Positions 39,947 to 50,786 are shown, numbered from the stretch's first letter. The stretch: 64,000 nucleotides of DNA from Thauera carbonicopians (GCF_025699485.1 NZ_JANUXN010000018.1:1-64000); one strand, 5' to 3'. Program-made: numbers and translations. The notes: generated by a model not told the origin, from the sequence alone.

Positions 39947-41293
39947 CTAGTTGAGTCGCACCCACTGCATCGGGTCGAGCGGGCGGCCCTGATGGCGGAG
40001 TTCGAAGTATAAACCCGATTCTCCACCCCCTCCGCTGGTGCCCACGCTGGCGATCGCGTCGCCGCCGGACACCGCGTCGCCCACTTCCTTCAGCAAGGTA
40101 TCGTTGTTGCCATACACGGTGAGGTAGTCGCCGCCATGGTCGATGATGATCAGATTGCCGTAGCCGCGCAACCAGTCCGAATACACGACCTCGCCCGTCG
40201 CGACCGCCTTGACGTCCGCTCCGGTGCCCGCCCGGATGAACACGCCTTTCCACGTCGTGCCACCTTCCGCCCTTGGAGCGCCGAAGCGCCCGACGAGTTC
40301 GCCGCGCACCGGAAAGCGCAACTGGCCGCGAAGCTGGGCGAAGCGCACGCCGGTCGGCGTCGCCCCTGCGCTGCTGCGCGCTTCACCGACGACCGGCTCC
40401 GCACGCCGCGCCGGCGGGCGGGCCGCAGCCGACGGCGGCGTGGCATTCCCGGCCGCCTTCGCCTGGGCCGCCGCGGCGGCGGCACGCGCCTCGGCCGCGC
40501 GCTGTTCCGCCAGCTTCCTTGCTGCCTCGCGTGCAGCCGCTTCGCGGGCACGCTTGACCAGGGTGTCGATCACCTTCGCCAGACGCTGCTCGTCCTCGCG
40601 CAAGGTCGCCACTTCGCGCTTCTGGCTCTGCAGCTGCTTCGAGATTTCGGCCAGCGCAGCCTTGCGCTGGAGCAGGCTGGCTTCGAGCTGCTTGCGCTGC
40701 TCGTGCTGCCGGGTTTCGAGCTCGGCCACGCGGTCCCGCCGGCGGCCGATTTCCTGCGCACGCAGCTCGGTTTCGCGCAGATCGGCGCGCATGCGTTCGA
40801 TCAGGCCCAGGCGGGCACGGCCGAGCTGTTCGAGATAATAGGCGTCGCGCGCGATCTGGTTCGGATCGCGCGCCGACAGCAAGGGCGCCACGCCATCCGC
40901 CGCACCATGCACGTAGTGCCGCCGCAGCCACTCGGCCAACTCTCCGCGACGGGCATCGATGCGCGCGCCCGCCTGCTGCTGCTCCCGTTCCAGTTCGGCC
41001 AGCCGCGCATCGGCCTCGGCGCGCTCGCGCTGCAGCTGCAACACCCGGCGCTGCGCGCGCGACACTTCGCGCTCCGACTCGGTCAGCGCCTTTGCCGCAT
41101 CGGAACGGTTCGCCTCGGTGCGCGACATTTCCTGCTGCAGGTCGCGGATACGCTTCTTGAGGTCGTCGAGATCCGAGCGCTTGTCGGCGATGTCGCCCGT
41201 GGCCTGTGCGCGAACGGCATTCGGCGCCACCGCCGACGCCAGCATGCAGCCAAGGACGAAAGCAGCCAGATAGCCACGGCCAGCGATACGCAT
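39947..41293 (-). CDS. envC: murein hydrolase activator EnvC
   Basis: A 448-residue periplasmic protein: signal peptide (LAAFVLGCMLASAVAPNAVRA), a long coiled coil (about 35-260, rich in Glu, Arg, Gln and Ala), an Ala/Pro linker and a LytM domain at the C-terminus (GRFGAPRAEGGTTWKGVFI, IIIDHGGDYLTVYGNN). The active-site residues of LytM peptidases are degenerate (no H-x-H: ELRHQGRPLDP keeps only part), as in EnvC, which activates amidases and does not cut itself. The ATG at 41293 precedes the signal peptide. Confidence 0.92.
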   Translation of the reverse strand: MRIAGRGYLAAFVLGCMLASAVAPNAVRAQATGDIADKRSDLDDLKKRIRDLQQEMSRTEANRSDAAKALTESEREVSRAQRRVLQLQRERAEADARLAELEREQQQAGARIDARRGELAEWLRRHYVHGAADGVAPLLSARDPNQIARDAYYLEQLGRARLGLIERMRADLRETELRAQEIGRRRDRVAELETRQHEQRKQLEASLLQRKAALAEISKQLQSQKREVATLREDEQRLAKVIDTLVKRAREAAAREAARKLAEQRAAEARAAAAAAQAKAAGNATPPSAAARPPARRAEPVVGEARSSAGATPTGVRFAQLRGQLRFPVRGELVGRFGAPRAEGGTTWKGVFIRAGTGADVKAVATGEVVYSDWLRGYGNLIIIDHGGDYLTVYGNNDTLLKEVGDAVSGGDAIASVGTSGGGGESGLYFELRHQGRPLDPMQWVRLN

Positions 41294-41426
41294 GAAGCGA
41301 GAATTCCGATTCAAGGGAATGAGCGAAGTTGCAGGAAGAAAGCCGAACGAGGCCAAGGGGACACGAACGAAGAGCGGATCCGCGCCCGGCACGTTGCCGA
41401 GCGCGCAAGACGGAGACGCCTTATTT

Positions 41427-41432
41427 TATACT
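41427..41432 (+). promoter_or_regulatory. -10 element (TATACT) for the ArsR-type gene
   Basis: TATACT lies about 26 bases before the GTG start, so transcription would begin near 41440 with a leader of about 18 bases and no ribosome site. The -35 region is weak. Confidence 0.4.
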
Positions 41433-41457
41433 AGCGCTTTGCTCCGCCGGCCCTACC

Positions 41458-41787
41458 GTGAACAAAGACGACATCTTCACGCTCATCGACAAGAACGAGC
41501 ACATAGAAACCGCCGCGCGCGCGCTCAAGGCAATCGCCCATCCGCTGCGCCTGAAGATTCTGTGCGTGCTCGGCGACGGCGAAGTCTGCGTGCAGGACAT
41601 CGTCGATGCGGTGGGCACTTCGCAGAGCAACATCTCGCAGCATCTCGCCATCCTGCGCGACAAGGACGTGCTGCAGACGCGCAAGGATGCCAACCGCGTC
41701 TATTACCGCGTCGGCGATCCGCGCACGCTGCAGCTCATCGCGCTGATGCGCGAAGTGTTCTGCGGCGTCGATGACGAGCAAGGCTGA
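41458..41787 (+). CDS. ArsR-family winged-helix regulator
   Basis: A 109-residue repressor-type protein. The DNA-recognition helix is VGTSQSNISQHLAILRDKD and the wing has TRKDANRVYYRVG. The arsenic-site motif ELCVCDL is not conserved (GEVCVQDI), so it is unlikely to sense arsenite. One Cys lies in RLKILCVLG and another at the C-terminus (REVFCG), a layout like that of persulfide sensors BigR/SqrR. With rhodanese and glutaredoxin genes next, sulfur or redox sensing is an inference. Start is GTG, with a short leader and no ribosome site. Confidence 0.82.
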   Translation: MNKDDIFTLIDKNEHIETAARALKAIAHPLRLKILCVLGDGEVCVQDIVDAVGTSQSNISQHLAILRDKDVLQTRKDANRVYYRVGDPRTLQLIALMREVFCGVDDEQG

Positions 41788-41819
41788 TTTCCCTTCCCCT
41801 TACCGGAGCACCGTTTTTC

Positions 41820-42236
41820 GTGGAATTCCTGCAACAGAACTGGTATTGGGCGGCGCTGGCCGCCGCAAGCGGCAGCTGGCTGCTCGTCGACCTGGCACGC
41901 GGCCGAGGCGGCGGCGGCCAGCTTTCCCCGGTCGAAGCCACGATGCTGATCAACCGCGAAGACGCCGTCGTCATCGACGTGCGCGACCAGGGCGAATACG
42001 CCCAGGGCCACATTCCCAACGCCCGCCACATTCCCGCCGGCGACCTCGAGCGCCGCAGCGGCGAGCTGGACAAGTGGAAGAGCCATCCGCTGATCCTCTG
42101 CTGCGCCACCGGCACGCGCTCGACCTCGGCCGCCACGCAGTTGCGCAAGGCCGGCTTCGAGAAGGTCTATAACCTGCGCGGCGGCATGATGGAATGGCAG
42201 AAGGCCGGCCAGCCTGTCAGCCGCAAGAGGAAATGA
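41820..42236 (+). CDS. membrane-anchored rhodanese (YibN-like)
   Basis: A 138-residue protein with an N-terminal helix (YWAALAAASGSWLLVDL) and one rhodanese domain: VVIDVRDQGEYAQGHIPNA and the active loop LILCCATGTRSTSAA, where the second Cys is the persulfide carrier. Rhodaneses move sulfane sulfur. In E. coli yibN lies upstream of grxC-secB-gpsA and the same order holds here. Start is GTG at 41820 with GGAG upstream. Confidence 0.88.
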   Translation: MEFLQQNWYWAALAAASGSWLLVDLARGRGGGGQLSPVEATMLINREDAVVIDVRDQGEYAQGHIPNARHIPAGDLERRSGELDKWKSHPLILCCATGTRSTSAATQLRKAGFEKVYNLRGGMMEWQKAGQPVSRKRK

Positions 42237-42508
42237 GCATGCCCGCCGCGATCCGCATGTACGCCACGGCGACCTGCCCCTACTGCATCCGCGCCGAACA
42301 GCTGCTGCGCAGCAAGGGCGTGACGCAGATCGACAAGATCCGCACCGATCTCGATCCCGCCCAGCGCGGGCGCATGATCGAGGAAACCGGGCGGCGCACG
42401 GTTCCGCAGATCTTCATTGGCGGCTACCATGTCGGCGGCTGTGACGACCTGATGGCGCTCGACCGCGCCGGCAAGCTCGAACCGATGCTGCGCGGCGAAC
42501 CCGCCTGA
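42233..42508 (+). CDS. grxC: glutaredoxin 3
   Basis: A 91-residue glutaredoxin with the dithiol site TCPYCIRAEQLL, the cis-Pro segment RTVPQIFIGG and GGCDDLMALDRAGKL at the glutathione site. It reduces disulfides and mixed disulfides using glutathione. The start overlaps the rhodanese stop by four bases (ATGA); a second ATG six bases on is possible. Confidence 0.94.
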   Translation: MSMPAAIRMYATATCPYCIRAEQLLRSKGVTQIDKIRTDLDPAQRGRMIEETGRRTVPQIFIGGYHVGGCDDLMALDRAGKLEPMLRGEPA

Positions 42509-42554
42509 GCCTTCCTTCCCGCAGTCCAATCCTCACTCACCGGATACCCATCCC

Positions 42555-43016
42555 ATGTCTGAAAACACCCAACCCGTCTTCTCGATCGAAAAACTGTACG
42601 TCAAGGACCTGTCGGTCGAAGTGCCGGGTGCACCGCAGATCTACCTCGAACGCGAGGCGCCGAAAGTCAATGTCCAGCTCCGCACCGAAGGCAAGAACAT
42701 CGACGACGGCGTCTTCGAGATCACGCTGACCGTCACCGTCTCCGCCACCATCGGCGAAGACCGCACGCTGTTCCTGGTGGAAGTGGCCCAGGCCGGCATC
42801 TTCCAGATCCGCAACGTGCCCGAAGCCGACCTCGAACCGGTGATGATGATCGGCTGCCCCAACATCCTCTTCCCCTATGCCCGCGAAGCCGTGTCGGACG
42901 CCGTCACCCGCGCCGGCTTCCAGCCCGTGCTGCTGTCGCCGGTCAACTTCGAGGCGCTGTACCAGTCGCAGCGCCAGCAGGCCGCCGCGCAGCAGGGCGA
43001 AACGCCGATCCAGTGA
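42555..43016 (+). CDS. secB: protein-export chaperone SecB
   Basis: A 153-residue chaperone that keeps preproteins unfolded and hands them to SecA. The sequence IEKLYVKDLSVEVPGAPQIY and GCPNILFPYAREAVSDAVTR are diagnostic of SecB. C-terminus is Gln-rich. It lies between grxC and the SH3 gene in the conserved betaproteobacterial cluster. Confidence 0.96.
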   Translation: MSENTQPVFSIEKLYVKDLSVEVPGAPQIYLEREAPKVNVQLRTEGKNIDDGVFEITLTVTVSATIGEDRTLFLVEVAQAGIFQIRNVPEADLEPVMMIGCPNILFPYAREAVSDAVTRAGFQPVLLSPVNFEALYQSQRQQAAAQQGETPIQ

Positions 43017-43030
43017 CGAGGCCTGCCGCC

Positions 43031-43501
43031 ATGACATCCCTGCGCCGCCCCATCCTGCCCCGCCTGATCACGATGCTCGCCGTACTCGCCGGCGTGGTGG
43101 CGGGGCCGGCGCTGGCGCAGGCGATCGAATTCCGCTCGCTGACCGAGCAGGCAATCCTGTACGACACCCCTTCGGAGCAGGGCAAGCGCCTTTTCATCCT
43201 GCGCTCCGGCACCCCGGTCGAAGTCGTCGTCAGGCTCGACAAGTGGGTCAAGGTGCGCGAGCCCGGCGGCTCCCTGAACTGGCTGGAAAGCCGCGTGCTC
43301 TCCAACCGCCGCACCGTGCTCGTCGCCGCGGACCGCGCCGTCATCCGGCGTGAAGCCCGCGACGACGCGGCACCCAGCTTCGAAGCGGTGCGCAACGTCG
43401 TGCTCGACCTGGTCGAGCCGCCCTCGCTCGGCTGGGCCAAGGTACGCCATCGGGACGGCGAGGAAGGCTACATCCGCATCAACGAGGTCTGGGGACTGTG
43501 A
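43031..43501 (+). CDS. secreted SH3-like domain protein
   Basis: A 156-residue protein with a signal peptide (LAVLAGVVAGPALAQA). The mature part has two bacterial-SH3-like segments: AILYDTPSEQGKRLFILRSG and WVKVREPGGSLNWLESR, then WAKVRHRDGEEGYIRIN. Such domains often bind peptidoglycan. Function unknown. It overlaps gpsA by four bases. Confidence 0.78.
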   Translation: MTSLRRPILPRLITMLAVLAGVVAGPALAQAIEFRSLTEQAILYDTPSEQGKRLFILRSGTPVEVVVRLDKWVKVREPGGSLNWLESRVLSNRRTVLVAADRAVIRREARDDAAPSFEAVRNVVLDLVEPPSLGWAKVRHRDGEEGYIRINEVWGL

Positions 43502-44508
43502 CCGCCGACACGCAGCCCTGCCGCCACCGCATCGCCGTTTTCGGCGCGGGCGCATGGGGCACTGCGCTGGCCCAGGCCTTCAGTGCCGCCCATGAGGTAT
43601 GCCTGTGGGGACGGGACGCGGAACACCTGCGGGCACTCGCCCTGACGCACGAGAACCGCCGCTATCTGCCGGACATCCGCCTCAGCGACACACTGCGCTT
43701 CGAAGCCGATTTCTCCCGTGCGGCACAAGGCGCCGATCTCCACCTGGTTGTCACGCCGCTGGCCGGCTTGCGGGACACCGCGCGCGCCCTCCACCGCCTG
43801 CAGCCCGGCACGCCGCTGCTGTGGGCCTGCAAGGGGCTCGAAGCCGGAAGCGGGCGGCTGCCGCATGAAATCGTCACCGAAGAGCTCGGCGACGCGGCCA
43901 CCAGCGGCGTGCTGACCGGCCCCAGCTTCGCCGCCGAAGTCGCGCGCGGCCTGCCGACCGCGATCACCCTCGCCGCCGCCGATGCGGCCTTCGCCCATCA
44001 CTGGGTGGCGACCCTGCACCAGCCGCGCCTGCGCATCTACGCCAATACCGATGTCGTCGGCTGCGAGGTCGGCGGTGCGGTCAAGAACGTCATGGCCATC
44101 GCCGCCGGCGTGTCGGACGGCATGGGCTTCGGCCTCAATGCCCGCGCCGCGCTGATCACCCGCGGCCTGGCCGAAATCTCCCGCCTCGCCGCCGCGCTGG
44201 GCGGCAACAGCGAAACGCTGATGGGCCTGACCGGCATGGGCGACCTGATCCTGACCTGCACCGGCAACCTCTCGCGCAACCGCCGCGTCGGCCTGGAGCT
44301 CGCCAAGGGCAGCACGCTGGCCGACATCCTGCGCGACCTCGGCCACGTTGCCGAAGGCGTCTCCACCGCGCGCGAAGTCGTCGGCCTGGCCCGGCGCCAT
44401 GGGGTCGAAATGCCGATCTGCGAAGCGGTCGATGCGCTGCTGCATCACGGCCTCGATGCACGAACCGCAGTCGAGAAACTGTTGGCACGCGACCCGCGCC
44501 ACGAATAG
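43498..44508 (+). CDS. gpsA: glycerol-3-phosphate dehydrogenase [NAD(P)+]
   Basis: A 336-residue enzyme that makes sn-glycerol 3-phosphate for phospholipids. The Rossmann motif IAVFGAGAWGTALAQAF, the conserved GPSFAAEVARGLPTAITLA, the catalytic lysine in GGAVKNVMAIAAGVSDG and LTGMGDLILTCTGNLSRNRR are diagnostic. Start is GTG within a GTGA overlap with the SH3 gene. Confidence 0.96.
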   Translation: MTADTQPCRHRIAVFGAGAWGTALAQAFSAAHEVCLWGRDAEHLRALALTHENRRYLPDIRLSDTLRFEADFSRAAQGADLHLVVTPLAGLRDTARALHRLQPGTPLLWACKGLEAGSGRLPHEIVTEELGDAATSGVLTGPSFAAEVARGLPTAITLAAADAAFAHHWVATLHQPRLRIYANTDVVGCEVGGAVKNVMAIAAGVSDGMGFGLNARAALITRGLAEISRLAAALGGNSETLMGLTGMGDLILTCTGNLSRNRRVGLELAKGSTLADILRDLGHVAEGVSTAREVVGLARRHGVEMPICEAVDALLHHGLDARTAVEKLLARDPRHE

Positions 44509-44547
44509 AGCGCCCAGCCCGAGACAACCCCGCCTGCAGCGCCCCGC

Positions 44548-45042
44548 TTAAAGCGGCCCTGCGTGAGGCGGCTCCGCCTGGGCAGCGCCGGCAAAGCCAT
44601 GCTGGCGCCAGGCCTCATAGACCACCACCGCCACCGCATTCGACAGATTGACGCTGCGGTTGGTCGGCCGCATCGGAATGCGGATGCGCGCCTCGGGCTC
44701 GAAACCTGCCAGCAGTTCCGCCGGCAGGCCGCGGCTCTCCGGCCCGAACACGAACACGTCGCCTTCGCGGTAAGCCACAGCGTCGTGCCGCCGCACACCC
44801 CGGGTCGACAACGCGAAGAAGCGCCTCCCCTCCAGCGCCGCACGGCACTGCGCCCAATCCGGATGCACGGTGACGCAGGTCAGATCGTGATAGTCCAGCC
44901 CCGCGCGCGCCAGTTGCTTGTCGGACAGGTCGAAACCCAGCGGCTCGATCAGATGGAGGCGGCTGCCGCTATTGGCGGCGAGGCGAATGATGTTGCCGGT
45001 GTTGGGCGGAATCTCGGGCTGGTAGAGGACGATCTCGAACAT
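44548..45042 (-). CDS. trmL: tRNA (cytidine(34)-2'-O)-methyltransferase TrmL
   Basis: A 164-residue SPOUT methyltransferase of the wobble nucleotide of leucine tRNAs. YQPEIPPNTGNIIRLAANSG, FVFGPESRGLPAELL and PTNRSVNLSNAVAVVVYEAW are the three conserved motifs that form the knotted SAM site. It converges on gpsA. Confidence 0.95.
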   Translation of the reverse strand: MFEIVLYQPEIPPNTGNIIRLAANSGSRLHLIEPLGFDLSDKQLARAGLDYHDLTCVTVHPDWAQCRAALEGRRFFALSTRGVRRHDAVAYREGDVFVFGPESRGLPAELLAGFEPEARIRIPMRPTNRSVNLSNAVAVVVYEAWRQHGFAGAAQAEPPHAGPL

Positions 45043-45092
45043 CGGGACGGAAGTGGCGGACAGCGCCTTGCGCGCGAAGCCGGCACTGTAGC

Positions 45093-45824
45093 TCAGGCCG
45101 GTGCCGGCGTGCGGGCAACGACCAGATTCGTGACCCGCGCCGCGCCCTGCGCCTTCAGGCAGCGCGCCAGTTCGTCCAGCGTCGCCCCCGTGGTCATCAC
45201 GTCATCGACCACCAGTACATGCAGGCCATCCAGTGCACGATCGCAGCGGAAGGCACCGGCCGGGCTCAGCAGGCGCTCTTCGCGGCTCAGCGAAGCCTGC
45301 GGCGGCGTGTCGCGCAGCTTGCGCACGCAGGCCAGTTCCATCGGCAAGGCCTGCTCACGGGCCAGCGGACGCGCAAGCTCCACCGCCTGGTTGAAGCCAC
45401 GTTCGGCCAGCCTGCGCGCATGCAAGGGCATCGGAAGAATGACGTCGGTATCGGTCGTGATCTGCTCGCCGAGCACGCGCAGTTCGGCCGCGAGGAAAGT
45501 GGCCACGCTCAACTGGTGCCGATACTTGAGCGCGAGAACCAGCACATCGACCGGGAACACGTAGTCGAACAAGGCCAGCGTCGCATCGTAGGCCGGCGGC
45601 TGACGCAGGCATTGCCCGCAGGGCCCGCCATCCAGCCCCGGCAGGGCGCAGACCGGGCACGCACTGGGCGACCGCCGCGGCATTTCGGCCAGGCAGGCGG
45701 TGCACACGCCGCACGCCTGCGCCGCCTCGCCGCAGACGAGGCAGTCCTGCGGCATCAGCACGTCCAGCACGCGGGCCAGCAGGCGGCGCAGGTCTCGAGT
45801 TCGGTTTGACAAGATTTTGATCAA
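45093..45824 (-). CDS. comF: ComF-family amidophosphoribosyltransferase-like protein
   Basis: A protein of about 243 residues with the ComF arrangement: N-terminal zinc-finger Cys pairs (CLVCG, CGVCTAC, CPVC, CGQC), then a PRTase domain with LHARRLAERGFNQAVELARP and the PRPP loop VLVVDDVMTTGATLDELA. ComF helps DNA uptake in competent bacteria; outside them its role is less clear. The longest frame starts with TTG at 45824; an ATG at 45755, just before PQDCLVCG, is the alternative. Confidence 0.85.
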   Translation of the reverse strand: MIKILSNRTRDLRRLLARVLDVLMPQDCLVCGEAAQACGVCTACLAEMPRRSPSACPVCALPGLDGGPCGQCLRQPPAYDATLALFDYVFPVDVLVLALKYRHQLSVATFLAAELRVLGEQITTDTDVILPMPLHARRLAERGFNQAVELARPLAREQALPMELACVRKLRDTPPQASLSREERLLSPAGAFRCDRALDGLHVLVVDDVMTTGATLDELARCLKAQGAARVTNLVVARTPAPA

Positions 45825-45973
45825 TGGCAGAACATTCGGGGTTCGCCATTACAGCCCCCGGCGCCGGAAATGACAATGACTTCGATCAAAGCCGACCGTG
45901 TAGCGCACCGACGCGACACGGCCACCGCTCACGACGGCAAGGCCGCGGGCCTTGCTCGCCCGCGGAGCGCGCG

Positions 45974-46897
45974 ATGAGCGAAACGGGCGACAGCGACGCG
46001 AATTTCGCGCTCGACCACGGCCTGCTGCGCCGCCGCTTCGCCCGCGCCGCGGCGACGGCCGACGGCGCCGACGTCCTGGCGCGCGAAATCGCCCGCCGGA
46101 TGGACGAGCGCCTCGACTACATCCGCATCGAGCCGAAGCGCGTGCTCGACCTCGGCTGCGGCACCGGCGCCGACCTGCCCCGCCTGGTGCAGCGCTTCCC
46201 TCAGGCCTGCGTGCTGGCAGCCGATTTCGCCGTGCCGATGCTGGCCCGCGCCGGCCAGCGCCTGCGCGACGGCGCCCCCGCTCCCGGCTTGCTGCGCCGC
46301 CTGCTCGGCGGCAAGGCTGTGCCCCTGCCCCACGCCGTCGCCGACGCCCGCCGCCTGCCCTTCGCCCGCGGCAGCCTCGGCCTGGTGTGGTCCAACCTGA
46401 TGCTGCCGGCGCTGGACGATCCGCTGCCGGCCTTGCAGGAGATCCACCGCGCGCTGGAAGTCGGCGGCCTGCTGATGTTTTCCACCCTCGGCCCAGATTC
46501 GCTGCGCGAACTGCGCGACGCCCTGCCCCGCACGGCGGGCGAACGCGTGCACCGCTTCATCGACATGCACGACCTCGGCGACGCCCTCGTCAAGGCCGGC
46601 TTCGCCGACCCGGTGATGGACATGGAGATGCTGACGCTGACCTATGCCGAACTCGACGGCCTGCTGTCCGACCTGCGCGCCAGCGGCGCCGCCAATGCCG
46701 CCGTCGGCCGCCCGCGCGGCCTGTCCGGCCGCAGCGGCTGGGCACAGGCGCGCGCCGCCTACGAAGCCCTGCGCCGGGACGGACGGCTGCCCGCCACCTT
46801 CGAGATCATCCAGGGCCATGCCTGGAAAGCCGCGCCGAAGACCACCGAGGACGGCCGCAGCGTCGTCCGCTTCCAGCCCCGGCCCACGCCGCGCTGA
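45974..46897 (+). CDS. bioC: malonyl-[acyl-carrier protein] O-methyltransferase BioC
   Basis: A 307-residue SAM methyltransferase. VLDLGCGTGADLPRLVQRFP is motif I, WSNLMLPALDDPLPALQEIH and LLMFSTLGPDSLRELRDAL match BioC, and FIDMHDLGDALVKAGFADPV follows. BioC masks the malonyl group to start pimelate synthesis for biotin. No other bio gene is adjacent. ComF and BioC are divergent. Confidence 0.88.
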   Translation: MSETGDSDANFALDHGLLRRRFARAAATADGADVLAREIARRMDERLDYIRIEPKRVLDLGCGTGADLPRLVQRFPQACVLAADFAVPMLARAGQRLRDGAPAPGLLRRLLGGKAVPLPHAVADARRLPFARGSLGLVWSNLMLPALDDPLPALQEIHRALEVGGLLMFSTLGPDSLRELRDALPRTAGERVHRFIDMHDLGDALVKAGFADPVMDMEMLTLTYAELDGLLSDLRASGAANAAVGRPRGLSGRSGWAQARAAYEALRRDGRLPATFEIIQGHAWKAAPKTTEDGRSVVRFQPRPTPR

Positions 46898-46909
46898 ACC
46901 GACGTCGCC

Positions 46910-47571
46910 ATGCCCAACCGTACCGTCTGGCTGTTCGACCTCGACAACACGCTGCACAACGCCAGCCCGCACATCTTTCCGCACATCAACCGCAGCATGA
47001 CGGCTTATCTCGAACAGCACCTGTCGCTGTCCCCCGAGGACGCCAATGCCCTGCGGATGAACTACTGGCGCCGCTACGGCGCCACCCTGCTCGGCATGAT
47101 GCGCCATCACGGCACCGACCCGGCGCACTTCCTGATCGAGACCCATCGCTTCGATCGCCTGCACGAGATGATGGTGTTCGACCGCGCGCTGCGCGGCATG
47201 CTGCGCAAGCTGCCGGGCCGTCGCTTCGTGTTCTCGAACGCACCGCGCCACTACGCCCTGGCCGTGCTGGGGCTGATGGGCATCCACGAGCTGTTCGAGG
47301 ACGTGATCGCCATCGAGGACCTGGAATACCACCCCAAGCCCGGCATCCGCGGCTACCGCAAGCTGCTGTCCTCGCGGCGCCTGGACCCAGCCCGCTGCGT
47401 GATGCTGGAAGATTCGGCCGTCAACCTGCGCACCGCGAAACGGCTGGGAATGCGCACCGTGCTGGTGAGCCGCAACCTGCGCACGCCGGCCTATGTGGAT
47501 ATGAAGCTGGCCTCCATCCTCGACCTTCGCCGCCAATACGGCCGGCTGCTCGGCGGACGACCGAACGCCTA

Positions 47572-47575
<4 letters not shown>
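46910..47575 (+). CDS. HAD phosphatase, pyrimidine 5'-nucleotidase type
   Basis: A 221-residue HAD hydrolase: nucleophile motif WLFDLDNTLHNAS, motif II FVFSNAPRHY, motif III lysine in HPKPGIRGY and motif IV MLEDSAVNL. The cap segment PHINRSMTAYLEQHL resembles yeast SDT1-like pyrimidine 5'-nucleotidases. The start is 12 bases after bioC, likely one operon. Its stop overlaps the GNAT gene stop on the other strand. Confidence 0.85.
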
Positions 47576-49294
<1,719 letters not shown>

Positions 49295-49295
<1 letters not shown>

Positions 49296-49978
49296 CACCC
49301 CCGGCTACTCCCCTGGTCGGGGGTTTTTATTTGCCCCTCCTCCGCCCGATCCGCGGACGGAGCTTCCTGCCCGGCATCCGCCCCGGCGAGGCCGAGCCAG
49401 CCGCCGATGACGCGTTCGGCATCCTCGACGCCCGTCTTCTTCAGGCTGGAGAAGAGCTGGACCGTCACCTGCGGTCCCAGCGGCGCGAGCTGGCGCCGCA
49501 CGTCCTGCAGCGCCGCGCTGGCGGCGCCGCGCGACAGCTTGTCGCTCTTGGTCAGCAGGACGTGCATCGGCCGCCCCGACGGTGCGAACCAGTCGATCAT
49601 CTGGCGGTCGAGCGGCGTCAAGGGATGGCGCGAATCCATGATCAGCACCAGGCCGATCAGGCTTTCCCGCTTGCGCAGATAGTGCTCGATCAGGCCCTGC
49701 CACTCGCGCCGGATCTTCTCGGGAACCGCGGCATAGCCGTAGCCCGGCAGGTCGACCAGCAGCGCACCGCTGTTGAGGCGGAAGAAGTTGATCAACTGGG
49801 TGCGCCCCGGCGTCTTCGACACGAAAGCCAGCCGGACATGTCCGGCCAGCGTGTTGATCGCGCTCGACTTGCCCGCGTTGGAGCGCCCGGCGAAGGCGAT
49901 TTCCGCCCCGGAAGGCGGCGGCAGGCCGGACGGCTTGGCGATGGATATCTCGAATTGTGCGTTGCGGAAGATGGGCAT
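49295..49978 (-). CDS. engB: ribosome biogenesis GTPase EngB (YihA/YsxC)
   Basis: A 227-residue GTPase. G1 IAFAGRSNAGKSSAINTLAG, G3 LLVDLPGYGYAAVP, G4 LLTKSDKLSRG are in order, and SKTPGRTQLINFF is typical of EngB. The ATG at 49978 (MPIFRNAQF) matches the usual N-terminus; no ribosome site is visible, only a pyrimidine-rich tract. The C-terminal tail (about 25 residues) is longer than usual and its codons overlap the downstream hairpin region. Divergent from cytochrome c4, as in many gammaproteobacteria. Confidence 0.95.
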
Positions 49979-50054
49979 GAAAAAAAGAAGGGGAAAGACC
50001 GGGCGGATGCGCCACAAAGCCCACATCGCGTCGCGCAAGGCGGGTTTCCTGTTA

Positions 50055-50060
50055 TAGAAT
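50055..50060 (+). promoter_or_regulatory. -10 element (TAGAAT) for cytochrome c4
   Basis: TAGAAT in the engB-cytochrome c4 gap gives a start near 50067 and a leader of about 35 bases, with a GAGGA ribosome site before the ATG at 50102. The -35 is not clear. Confidence 0.4.
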
Positions 50061-50101
50061 ACCGCGTTTGAAACAATCACTCACGGCTTTCCGAGGACAT
50101 C

Positions 50102-50731
50102 ATGACCAAGCGTTCCCTGCTGCTCTCGTCCCTGTTGCTTGTCGCCGGCGGCCTGCAGGCCCAGGAACAGGCTCCGGACCTCGCCAAGGCAAAACAGACT
50201 GTCGAAACACTCTGCGCCGCCTGTCACAGCACGGATGGCAACAGCCAGTTGTCGGCCAACCCGAAGATCGCAGGGCAGCATGAGGACTACCTCTACAAGC
50301 AGCTGCGCGAGTTCAAGGGCTGGAACGGCGAGCCCCCGGCACGCGAAAACGCGGTCATGACGGCAATGGTCGACAGCCTCGAAGAAGCCGACATGCGCGC
50401 GCTGGCCAAGTACTTCGCCTCCTTCGAGCTGCAACCCGAGCCGGCGAAGAGCCTCGACACCATCGAACTCGGCCAGAGCATCTGGCGCGGCGGCATCGCC
50501 GCCAAGGGCGTTCCCGCCTGTGCCGCCTGTCACGGTCCCGCCGGTGCCGGCCTGCCGGCGCAATATCCGCGCATCGCCGGCCAGTTCGCCGACTACACCG
50601 AAGCCCAGCTCAAGGCCTTCCGCGACGGCGGCCGCGAGAACGACCCGAACCGCATGATGCGCATGATCGCGCTGAAGATGACCGACGCCGAAATGAAGGC
50701 CGTCTCGGACTTCGCCGCCGGCCTGCGCTGA
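50102..50731 (+). CDS. diheme cytochrome c4
   Basis: A 209-residue periplasmic cytochrome. A signal peptide (LLLSSLLLVAGGLQAQ) is followed by two similar heme domains, each with CAACH: Cys38-Cys41-His42 in the first and the second at about residue 140. The axial Met lies in domain-end segments such as NAVMTAMVDSL and RMMRMIALKM. It carries electrons between the bc1 complex and terminal oxidases. Divergent from engB, as is typical. Confidence 0.92.
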   Translation: MTKRSLLLSSLLLVAGGLQAQEQAPDLAKAKQTVETLCAACHSTDGNSQLSANPKIAGQHEDYLYKQLREFKGWNGEPPARENAVMTAMVDSLEEADMRALAKYFASFELQPEPAKSLDTIELGQSIWRGGIAAKGVPACAACHGPAGAGLPAQYPRIAGQFADYTEAQLKAFRDGGRENDPNRMMRMIALKMTDAEMKAVSDFAAGLR

Positions 50732-50756
50732 GCGCTGCCGGCCGTCGTGCGGACAG

Positions 50757-50786
50757 AAAAGGGGTGGAGCGATCCACCCCTTTTTT
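50757..50786 (+). terminator. rho-independent terminator after cytochrome c4
   Basis: AAAAGGGGTGGA (50757-50768) pairs with TCCACCCCTTTT (50773-50784) around GCGA, ending in a T-run. It lies 26 bases after the cytochrome stop and before moeA. Confidence 0.9.

Noticed and set aside
44509-44547. Terminator between gpsA and trmL.
   Set aside because: Only a 5-base stem (CCGCT/AGCGG) and no T-run are present.
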